DNA of 64,000 bases, from assembly GCA_016630955.3 (NCBI GenBank), contig CM049990.2, forward strand, positions 806,001 to 870,000, in the 5' to 3' direction. Numbering within the stretch: position 1 is the first letter of the stretch; each line of letters opens with the position of its first letter. Positions 55,951 through 64,000 of the stretch are shown here, piece by piece. The notes beneath the pieces are model-generated. The model did not search any database. It saw only the letters and a program-made list of their open reading frames with translations, and had not been told where the DNA came from. Position numbers and translations under genes: made by a program. The DNA is from Didymella arachidicola. Lineage: Eukaryota > Ascomycota > Dothideomycetes > Pleosporales > Didymellaceae.

Positions 55951-56825
55951 CTTTAAGTCTGAAGAAGACGTAGGAATTATGATGTTCTCCTAGTAGCGTT
56001 TGTGTCTGTGGTGGAGAAACTTTGGAAAGACTGGAAGGTCTCAAGTCTTCCAATGTCATAACCAAAGTTAATGTCGTTGGTCTAAGTGAGTTACCAAGGT
56101 TCTGTGGATATCTGTATGGCAGATCGCGACAAAATTTATCACAGCCTCTGCGTTGCTCTCCTCTGCGCTAGCCGAGTTCATCGCAAATAAACAGCCTCGA
56201 GGAGCGCCGCAGCGCTTTTACGCGTCGATTGTCTTGATGAGATTTTCCTAAAAAGAAGTACACCTAAAGTTGGGTCTGACCTTGTGCGCAAAGTCCTCAA
56301 GGTTGCTGCGTCGCCGAGGTTTTGCAAGTTGCCGCCCGCACTTGCCGCCGGCATGCCGCGCCGGTCGCTTCGGCATCCTCCTCTCACGACATCTGCATCG
56401 TACGATACCGCACGAACACAATACGACCGGGAAGGTCCAAAAGATTCCCTGTAATCGGGAACCAGTTTCATGTCGATTTGAGTCTGCTAGACATTGCGTA
56501 AGCAAGCCAGCCTGGTCATTGATGCCGCCAGCGGCATCACAGTGGTGCTCTGACATCTTCCAATGGCGCCAGTGATGTGTGCTGAGACAACTTATAGACT
56601 GGTTGATACGAGACGTTCAAATATCGCATCTCTGTAGATTTTGAATGCATATCAACAATCTCCTACGGAAATCTTGGCTACTCCTACTTTAAAAGATCCA
56701 CTACATATCCAAGAAAACCGCTGTCTTCGCTGCAGACTCATCATCTACGTTCGACCCACACAACTGTCAGCCCGCGGTATATCACTCGTATCTTCAGCAT
56801 TACCGATATTCTCGTAACATTCAGA
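55951..56825. other. Intergenic right of transposon 2
   Basis: About 870 bp with no supported gene; frames are short and not protein-like. Confidence 0.4.
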
Positions 56826-57192
56826 ATGCCCTCTGCAACACCATCCCGCGCTTCCCTGCGCAGCATAACCCACTACTTCGCCGATGCATCCAAACACCCG
56901 TCATCAGTCTCCAGAAAAACCTACCCGCCACAATACCGTGCCATGCTGAATAGAGTCGCCAAAGCAACAGCATTGTAAGTGGGGTTTTGAATGTCTCTGA
57001 GATAGCTCATTGATAACGTCTAGCTTCCTCCCAGGATACATGATCCTTCTGGGATGGCCACTTATCCCCCCCATGCTGTTTAACGGTCACATGTATGGTA
57101 TGGGACGGGAACCATGGGTCAAGGTGGAGGGCACTGGGGAGTATAAGGGGAAGAACAATTACAACTGGGGCGTGCATGCACCTCGCAATTAG
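56826..57192 (+). CDS. Small membrane protein (105 aa)
   Basis: Exons 56826-56974 and 57024-57192 total 318 nt. The N-terminal 50 residues are basic and Ser/Ala-rich (PSRASLRSITHYFAD), compatible with a mitochondrial presequence. The splice GTAAGT/TAG joins phase 2 and produces one hydrophobic segment, ATAFFLPGYMILLGWPLIPP (about 47-66), followed by a polar tail rich in Gly/Asn ending GVHAPRN. Similar small proteins occur in fungal mitochondria, but no named family was recognised. The exons are short and easily missed. Confidence 0.6.
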
Positions 57193-58328
57193 ATAAGGTG
57201 GTGCGAACGAGGTGTTGTTTGAACACGGCATGATGGTGATTGGATACGTAGTGCCGCAGCGCTGGCCTAACTCTTCGTTTTTCAGCAATGCAAATAAGAT
57301 TCTTAGGCCCTCAGATTTTCTAGTGCGTATTAAGAACTGCGTCGCTTGGATGCCCTGGCGTAAATCGTTCAGCTTCTCTCGTGGCAGTGACCAGGTACCG
57401 ATGCAATATGGATGGAATTTCGCGGAGCTAAGAGTTCTCCGACACCAGAGACGATGATGCCTTTAGGTTGCCGACGACAAGACTTGAGTCAGGTGTGTGC
57501 TCTGGACCTGCTCTCGCGAGTGTAAACACCGCCATTGGAGGAAACGTCTTCTAGCACGACGACAAGTCTGCTGTCTGCTTTTCCATCATAGTGTATGCGA
57601 GTACTGCTAGATGTTTGCTGCGACTTTCACCGATCAGCTGTAGTGTGTTGCGCATTCTCACGTTGCCGTACTCAATCGATAAACAGATGCCGCGCGTAAA
57701 ACCTTTGACTTGGGGTGGAGGGTCTCCTTGTAGCTGAGACATACGGCTGACAGCTGCTGATCACAGCCATACCTACTAAGCGCTATGTCCTGATGGGGTG
57801 AATTTGGGAACATCCTCTACACTGGAACTGTAGGAAGATGCAAATAAGAGATCTCGAAAAAGCGCAGGAAGTCCACCTCCTAGGGCTGACGATGATCTAG
57901 CACCAATTGCGATCTTGTCTAGCGGAGTCGAGAGGAGATGTTTCAGTCAAGGCTAGAAGTTAAGAGTAGCAGCCACGAGAATAGTGAAAGCGGTTCGGAG
58001 CTATGCATGGTCGAGGTGCGAGACGTGACGTGATCAGCAAAGACTGGGACTAATTAGAGACGGGTGGGTCCGCAGAGGACTCCTAGGGTTGCCCCTTTAG
58101 GCCGGCGGGGCAGGTAGCAACACCAAAATATGCCCCGCAATCGATGATGCAATTGTTTATTCAGCACATCGAGCAGCACAGTCGCACAATTGCCGTTTAG
58201 CCGCGGTGTGATCATGTCTTCTGAATCAGTGACGACGTCTGCATATAAGACAGACGCCGGTGGTGCTATTTGAGCCAATCCCTGCATCCCTCCAGCTTAG
58301 AACAATCTCACCACGCCGACGACACATA
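57193..58328. other. Intergenic, promoter of the oxidoreductase at its end
   Basis: About 1.1 kb with no supported gene. The last 100 bp carry a TATA-like element listed separately. Confidence 0.4.
58242..58249 (+). promoter_or_regulatory. TATA-like element
   Basis: CATATAAG lies 80-87 bp before the start codon at 58329, a usual distance for a TATA box. Confidence 0.4.
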
Positions 58329-59447
58329 ATGGCAACCGGCATCGCCCTCGTAGGAAGCGGCATCTTCGTCAAGGAAGAGCATCTCTCTGCCGTCCAAGCA
58401 ACCCAGCTCCTTAGCCTGAAAGCAATCTACTCGCGATCCCTCAAGTCAGCAAAGGCTGTCTCCGAGCACCTCTCAGCCGTCGATCTCTACAGCGAAGATT
58501 CCGAAGGAAGGACGTACGATGACCTCTTGAAGCGCGAAGACATCAAGGGCGTAATAATCGCGTGCGTACTGCCGCATCTCTGGACGATAGAAAATCAATC
58601 AATCAGGCGCTAACACGACATTAGACTCCCAATCCTCGCACAACCAGACTACATCAAGCGCGCCCTCGCAGCAGGCAAGCACGTGCTCGCCGAAAAACCC
58701 ATCGCGAAAGACGTATCCACCGCACATGAGCTCGTGGCCTGGACGCGCAGTTCTTCGAACACCAATGCGACCTACTCTGTCGCCGAGAACTTCCGGTACC
58801 TGGACTCGTTCCTCTTCGCGGGCGCAGCGCTGCGGGATCTCGGCCGGATTCTGACGTTCCGCGCGCGCGTGAGCCTGTTTGTCGCGCCGGGGGGCAAGTA
58901 TTTCGAGACGCCGTGGCGCAAGACGCCCGAGTACCAGGGCGGGTTCCTGCTGGATGGAGGCGTGCATTTCGTCGCTGGGACGCGGTTGTTGCTGGAGAGC
59001 GGCGGCGAGAAGGTGGCGAAGCTCAGCGCGTTTACGGGACAGTTGCAGGAGCACCTCCCGCCGGTAGACACGCTGCATGCGGTGCTGCAAACCGAGAGGG
59101 GCGTGAGTGGCACGCTGAGTGTCTCGTTTGGCACCACGGACAGCGGGTCAGAGTACGTCGTCGCCACTGAGAAGGGCACGGTGACCGTGTCGCGGGGCAA
59201 GGTGGTTGTTGCGAAGAATAGCGGGGAGGACTTCACGAAGGGTGGGAACGCTGGGCAAAGCGAGACAAAAGAGTTTCCCGACGAGGGTAGCGGCGTCAAG
59301 CAGGAAGTCGCAGCATGGGCGGAGGGTTTGGCGGCCGGGAAACCGAACCAGCGACAAAGTCCTGAGGAGGCGCTGGAGGACCTGAAGATCCTCGAGGCGG
59401 CGCTGCGGAGTGGTGAGAAGGGCGGTGCGCCGGTGGAGATTCAGTGA
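58329..59447 (+). CDS. Gfo/Idh/MocA-family oxidoreductase
   Basis: NAD(P)-dependent dehydrogenase acting on a sugar or related hydroxy compound; the exact substrate is not deducible. Exons 58329-58561 and 58625-59447 give 351 aa. The Rossmann motif IALVGSGIF is at residues 5-13. The family EKPIAKD motif is visible in LAAGKHVLAEKPIAKD, and the segment GGFLLDGGVHFVAG carries the expected catalytic DxxxH region. The C-terminal half is the usual alpha/beta dimerisation domain. No targeting signal, so cytosolic. Its 3' end lies 168 bp from the convergent pseudouridine synthase gene. Confidence 0.88.
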
Positions 59448-59615
59448 GGTGGTGCACTGATGGTGCAGAACGAATACACGCGCCCTCCTAGTCAAAATAA
59501 ATGTATACCTCAACTGGGCGCACTCACTGAAAGTCTTAGTATGAAGCGTTCGACAGGACTTGTCCTATGTTTCTGGGTGTCTAGGTTGATAATGCAATGA
59601 TGTCTCAAGCAACCA

Positions 59616-61202
59616 TCACGCACTCTGCTGTTTATTTTGCTGCACCTGCTCGTCCGCCAGTCCCAGCTTCTCCAGGTCCACGTCGAGTGGATCGCTCTCC
59701 TGGGTGCTTTCCGTAGGCCCTTCGTACCCCTCCGGCGGCAGCGCCCACGCCGGCAGCCCCGTCTGGTAATCCCACTTGCCGTCCTCGCACCTATACCGGC
59801 GCGCATGCAGGTAGATGCCCAGCTCGTGGGCGCCGGGATCGCTGTACAAAGGGGTATCGCAGACGTCGCACGTCTCGCCCGTCTGTTTCTCGGCCTTGCG
59901 CTTGTTGTACGCGTCGACCATTTCGTCGTGGTAGGCGACGGCGTCGGCGACTTCCTCCTTGCCCATGCGCGCCAGGCGGGCCATGATGTCCTCGTCGTTG
60001 GTGGCGGCGTCGACGCCGCGGCCCAGCGCTGGCCCGAAGACGCGCTGGTTCGCGTAGATGGGGTCGTTGGAGATGGGGTGGCCCAGGTACTGCAGGTGCA
60101 CACGCAGCTGGTGAGTGCGGCCGGTGACCGGGAAGCAGCGCACGATGGAGTAGCCGCTGAGTTTCTTCCAGGGCTGTCCGTCGTGGGTCGTGTCATCCTG
60201 CTCCACCTTGAGCACACCGGTGTCTTTCGGCGGGTAGTAGGCCAGCCGCTTGAATACCGTCCGCGACTCCCTGCCGTTGGCGCGCACAGCATTGAGGCCG
60301 AGCTTGGGACTGATCTGGAGAATGGGCTTCTCGCACACAACCTCGCCCTCGGGGAACTCGCCCACAACGCGGCAGATGTACTCCTTCTTGACGGTGCGGC
60401 CGCGGATCTGCGCGCTCATGTCCTCGGCCGCCTGCTTGTGCTTGCCGATGAACATGATGCCGCTGGTCAGGCGGTCCAGACGGTTGCACGGCAGCGGATT
60501 CCAGCCGTAGCCACGGTCAGCGCGCAGCACTTCGATGATGCTGTTGAAGTTGTACCGGCCCGCGGGGTGCACGGGCATGCCCGCGGGCTTGTCAATGACG
60601 ATGATGTTGTCGTCCTCGTGGACAATGCCAATGGGGCTCGCGGTGCATGGCGGCTCGTGGCGGTGCAGCGTGTGCGATATGACGTCGCCATTCTTGACGA
60701 TGGTGCTGGTGCTCGGCACGGGCTTGCCGTTGAGCACGACGCGGCCCTCCTTGATGGCCTGTTCGTAGTATTCCTGCGGCCGGTCGCGGAACTCAGATGC
60801 GAAAATGTCGAGGATCTCGCGCCCCCGCCAGCGCTCCTTGCAGAAGGTATTGTATGTGTAGTGGTATGGCGTCACCTTGCGCAGGCCATCTTCGAGGTAG
60901 TAGGGCGGCGGCCACGGGTTGCAGGGCGTGATGGCAACCTGCGGTGGCTCCTTCCACGGGAAGGTGTCGTCAGGCAGGGGCGGGTATTTGTCGCGCACAG
61001 GCGAGGGCACGAGAGCCATGGACGGCGCGCCGGAGGGTGATTTCGGAACGGGCAGGCGTCCTTTGGACCTCAGGTAGGCGAGGATGCGAGGAGAGGGCAT
61101 GTGACCCGCCAATGATCGCGGGGCTCTGCTGTGCTGCGGGCTGTGAAAAGTGCTGTCTGTGTACTGCATGAGCCGAGGCTCACTGTTATCGATAAGACAC
61201 AA
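59616..61202 (-). CDS. PUS9: RluA-type RNA pseudouridine synthase (PUS9-like)
   Basis: Isomerises uridine to pseudouridine in RNA; yeast Pus9 and Rib2/Pus8 modify tRNA U32. Single exon, up to 528 aa; internal ATGs at 61169 and 61100 are alternative starts, and the shorter forms would change targeting. An S4-like segment (EYYEQAIKEGRVVLNGKPV) precedes the catalytic domain. HEDDNIIVIDKPAGMPVHPAG and CNRLDRLTSGIMF (catalytic Asp) are diagnostic, as is GRTHQLRVHLQYLGHPI. A C-terminal Cys pair (CDVCDTPLY) follows. No deaminase domain, so a PUS9-type rather than a RIB2-type assignment is preferred. Confidence 0.87.
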   Translation of the reverse strand: MCLIDNSEPRLMQYTDSTFHSPQHSRAPRSLAGHMPSPRILAYLRSKGRLPVPKSPSGAPSMALVPSPVRDKYPPLPDDTFPWKEPPQVAITPCNPWPPPYYLEDGLRKVTPYHYTYNTFCKERWRGREILDIFASEFRDRPQEYYEQAIKEGRVVLNGKPVPSTSTIVKNGDVISHTLHRHEPPCTASPIGIVHEDDNIIVIDKPAGMPVHPAGRYNFNSIIEVLRADRGYGWNPLPCNRLDRLTSGIMFIGKHKQAAEDMSAQIRGRTVKKEYICRVVGEFPEGEVVCEKPILQISPKLGLNAVRANGRESRTVFKRLAYYPPKDTGVLKVEQDDTTHDGQPWKKLSGYSIVRCFPVTGRTHQLRVHLQYLGHPISNDPIYANQRVFGPALGRGVDAATNDEDIMARLARMGKEEVADAVAYHDEMVDAYNKRKAEKQTGETCDVCDTPLYSDPGAHELGIYLHARRYRCEDGKWDYQTGLPAWALPPEGYEGPTESTQESDPLDVDLEKLGLADEQVQQNKQQSA

Positions 61203-61275
61203 TGCTCATCGCTTAGTACGCGTCGACTGCCCCCTTCACCGCGCATTTCCATTTCGATTGCGATTCAGCATCGGA
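61203..61275. promoter_or_regulatory. Short divergent promoter
   Basis: Only 73 bp separate the longest PUS9-like frame from the divergent thioesterase start (175 bp if the 61100 ATG is used), so the two genes probably share a promoter. Confidence 0.35.
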
Positions 61276-61787
61276 ATGGCTCACAATGCATTGAAGGCGC
61301 GTCGCCGCAGCGACTACAAATTCCAGCTTGAGTATAGGACACGATGGTGAGCTGCTGCCTCGTCCCCACACGCCTGGCCCCCATTGACCCGGCCAGGAGC
61401 GACAATGACATGTACCACCACCTGAACAACAGCGTGTACTACTATCTCTTTGACTCCGTGGTCAACACCTACCTAATCCAGCACTGCTCCTTGCATCCAC
61501 CCACCTCACTGCAGATCGGCCTCGTGGTGCACTCACACTGCGACTACTTTGCGCCTACCGAGTTCCCAGCCGTTGTGGACCTCGCCCTGCGCGTCAATAA
61601 GCTGGGTAAGAGCTCGGTCACCTACGAGATAGGCGTCTTTGAGCGCGGCCAAGAGGAAGTGAAGGCTGTTGGAGAGTTCGTCCATGTCTTCGTTGATCGC
61701 GAGAGCAGAAAGCCAGCCCAGGCGGGTATGGCTCGTGAGCTGAAAGATGGCTTACAGAAGATCCAGGCGGACAAGGCGAAGCTGTAG
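61276..61787 (+). CDS. 4HBT hotdog-fold thioesterase-like protein
   Basis: Exons 61276-61346 and 61397-61787 (462 nt, 153 aa). After splicing the N-terminal part reads YRTRWSDNDMYHHLNNSVYYY, the catalytic loop (Asp) of 4-hydroxybenzoyl-CoA thioesterase-type enzymes. VHSHCDYFAPTEFP and VNKLGKSSVTYEIGVF follow as the central hotdog helix and strands. A typical acyl-CoA thioesterase of unknown chain specificity. It is divergent from the PUS9-like gene. Confidence 0.88.
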
Positions 61788-62913
61788 TTGGCTCTGTGCG
61801 CAAAGTCATCGGCGACGAGTAGACAAGACACATGACTCATTGACGGCGCCTGTTGTGCCCCACTAGATGCAGTGTGGTGGTCAGCCTTGGGCGCCGCCGA
61901 TCGCTTAATAGCCTTGCATTCCTCAATCGGGACTACAACCCCAACATTACTCGAGGTCCTGCCTCCCAAACTCTTTCGGGATCCTCCATGGCCTTCTTCG
62001 GGTGGCCCAGTCTTCACGCTATTGTGCAATTGTACAAGCAAGGCCGCTAGCCGAAGATCGCAGCTCACTTGGCACGTGTCGGAGAGCCGTATACCGGGGT
62101 CTCTGTCACGGGCTTGCTTGTAGTGTACCATGCTTCCATGCCAACAATTGCGCTTTCTTGACCGGAAAGCTGAATTCTAGGCTTACTGCTAGGGCTTCAA
62201 TGTCTTGTACCCCAAAATCAATCAGACACTTATTCGCTGCGGCGACTCATCGCTATTAGTCCCGCGAGTAGGGCCTCGCTGCTATACTCGAAAACCGCAT
62301 GCTACCCAGAAAGTACCGCAGTCTGGCGTTCCGAACCTACAAACCAACATGGACTATCGCAGGCTTACCGTAAGGAACCTTCCGAGGTCAGCTGAACCAC
62401 GCTCCAAGGCACGCGAGAATACCAAAAACAAGCCCCTACAAGCAATGCATGTCTGGTCTCGATCCACAACTCCTCGCTTGGCAACGTTCCTCGTAGCTAC
62501 TCCCACCACTCAGAGTCCATGACAGCCTACCTGATATGCCTCAGCTCTTATCGCCAAAAGACTTATGCCGAAAGGTAAGCCTACGATCAGTCTAGTTCGC
62601 CAATTGAGCGTTCTTAAGCCTGCCAAGCTCACGCCTCGTCTTGTGCGCATTGCTTACACCAGCAAAGAGGCGCAGACTAGACTCAAAAAGATTAGCTGTA
62701 GACATTCTGGATGTCTTGCTGGGCAGCAACTGCTCAAAAGGCCAGACAAACATGTCGAGTCTGGAGTTCTATAGCAGTGTTGGAGACTGTATATAAAGAT
62801 ACTTGAGTGTCTCGCTAGAAAGTGCATCTCCAGCTTCAATCTCAACAAGCCTCTTCAGCCATAAAGAGCACTTCACTGCCATCTAGTAACATATCGAGAG
62901 TACCTTTTAAGTC
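61788..62913. other. Intergenic, peroxidase upstream region
   Basis: About 1.1 kb with no supported gene; several short frames have no protein-like features. Confidence 0.4.
62790..62798 (+). promoter_or_regulatory. TATA box of the peroxidase gene
   Basis: TATATAAAG lies about 115 bp before the start codon at 62914. A strong TATA box fits a regulated secreted-enzyme gene. Confidence 0.5.
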
Positions 62914-63944
62914 ATGCATATTGCCAACCTTCTTCTGCTGGCTTCGTCCACTGCAGCTATCTCGTTACCAAATCTACCCGACATCCCTACACTCTTTGCT
63001 CGCAACACCAACATCGCCCGCAAGCAAGGACACGGCTCTGGAGATAGCTCTGAAGGCAGCTCTGGCTCATGTCCAGCAGTCTGGACCCAGATCTCCAAAG
63101 ACCTAACTGCGAAGTTCCTAAGCAACGGGCAATGCAACCCGTATGCTCGCGCTGCCATCCGAGCTGTCTTTCACGACTGCGGAGGTTCGTCACCATATAC
63201 TCTTACCTCTCTTCTTCACTAACAGATCCAGCATGGAACACCGCCCAAGGCACCACAGGCGGCTGCGACGGCTCTCTTGTTCTCGCCGGTGAACTCGCAC
63301 TGCCAGAAAACAAGGGCCTCAGTGGCATCGCCGGATACCTCAAGGGTCTGGCAAATAGCTACCACGTCGGCGTGGCAGACATGATCGTATTTGCCGGCAG
63401 CCACGCAATCGTGACCTGCCCTGGCGGTCCGCGCGTGCAAACATACATCGGTCGCAAAGACTCGTCCACCAGGGCACCCCCAGGCCTGCTCCCCGACGTC
63501 AACGCCCCAGCAGATGAACTATTCAAGCTCTTCCAAGACAAGGGCTTCAACGCCGTCGACCTCGCCGCCCTGCTCGGCGCACACTCTACCTCCAACCAAT
63601 TCAACTTCAACAAATCCACCGACGCCGTCGGCAAGCCCCAGGACTCAACACCAGGCATCTGGGACGTCAAGTACTACTCGGAAACCACTGCGCCGCCCAA
63701 GGACGTGGTCGTCTTCCCGAGCGACGCCAAGCTGGCTGCGCACGCCACCGTAGGTAAGGAGTTTAAGGGCTTCGTGGGCAATGCGGGGAAGTGGAATGGC
63801 AAGTTTGCAGACGCCATGGCGCGGATGGAAAGGTTTGGGAGTGATGGGACGAAGGGACTTGTTGATTGCACGGGCGTGCTGCCTGCTGCTACAGTGGCGA
63901 AGAGGGAGATGAGGGGGATGCCGATGTTTGCGCCTAGGCATTGA
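62914..63944 (+). CDS. Secreted class II heme peroxidase
   Basis: Extracellular heme peroxidase of the fungal class II superfamily (lignin/manganese/versatile and the generic ascomycete types). Exons 62914-63184 and 63226-63944 give 329 aa; the intron is only 41 nt. The N-terminus has a signal peptide (MHIANLLLLASSTAA) and a Gly/Ser-rich propeptide region. The distal pocket is RAAIRAVFHDCG with Arg83 and His87; GGCDGSLVL follows, and the proximal His210 lies in LAALLGAHSTSNQ. Conserved Cys suggest the usual disulfides. Mn-binding or surface-Trp features were not identified, so substrate class is open. Confidence 0.88.
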
Positions 63945-64000
63945 TGTGTTGTTATTAAAAGTTTCATAATTTATTTGAATTCGGGTATCCGAAGCTTTTG

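Noticed and set aside
56270..56575. 101-codon plus-strand frame
   Set aside because: Cys/Arg/Pro-rich with an equally long antisense frame; no coding features.
59510..60367. 285-codon minus-strand frame inside the PUS9-like gene
   Set aside because: Ser/Thr/Arg/Pro-rich shadow in another frame of the same strand.
59637..61040. 467-codon plus-strand open frame opposite the PUS9-like gene
   Set aside because: Low-complexity Val/Ala/Leu/Asp composition from GC-rich third positions of the real minus-strand gene.

Overview
This window is nuclear DNA of a filamentous ascomycete. The genes have many GT-AG introns of about 40-80 nt, often with CTNAC-type branch sites. The content is typical of such fungi: a Zn2Cys6 regulator, a HET-domain relic, a hybrid histidine kinase, a Spg1/Tem1 GTPase, a GH5 glucanase, pogo/Fot1-like transposons and a class II peroxidase. 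Dothideomycetes fits best, but that is an inference from gene style, not a proven placement. No rRNA, tRNA, CRISPR array or origin was recognised.

Layout. Roughly 0.3-22.9 kb is a dense housekeeping block: translin, GPI11, an FAD monooxygenase, an ornithine cyclodeaminase-like enzyme, exosome CSL4, the septation GTPase Spg1, the ribosome-assembly factor Rrb1, an RFTS-domain heterochromatin-type protein, a Zn2Cys6 regulator, mitochondrial EF-Tu and 3-hydroxyisobutyryl-CoA hydrolase. From about 22.9 to 33 kb the window turns accessory and gene-poor. It holds a large protein in which a trypsin-like domain is fused in frame to a PNG1-type peptide:N-glycanase fold that has lost its catalytic cysteine. 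Beside it lie a tail-anchored-looking fungal protein, two ankyrin-type proteins (one with a broken 5' end) and an organomercurial-lyase (MerB)-like protein. From 33.5 to 39.4 kb there are an intron-rich conserved fungal protein, NAD kinase, a decayed HET gene and a secreted GH5 beta-1,3-glucanase. From 41.4 to 48.5 kb there are a hybrid histidine kinase, a small GFA-type protein, an F-box-like protein and a GNAT acetyltransferase.

From 49.6 to 56 kb two different pogo/Fot1-like DNA transposons, one intact and one with an in-frame stop, bracket a single-domain secreted protein. The end of the window (56.8-64 kb) returns to ordinary genes: a small membrane protein, a Gfo/Idh/MocA oxidoreductase, a PUS9-like pseudouridine synthase paired head-to-head with a thioesterase, and a secreted class II peroxidase.

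Gene models were assembled by hand from splice signals. For most multi-exon genes the summed exon length is a multiple of three. Several introns are themselves multiples of three without stops, so they are invisible as ORF breaks and were recognised only from splice signals and family alignment.
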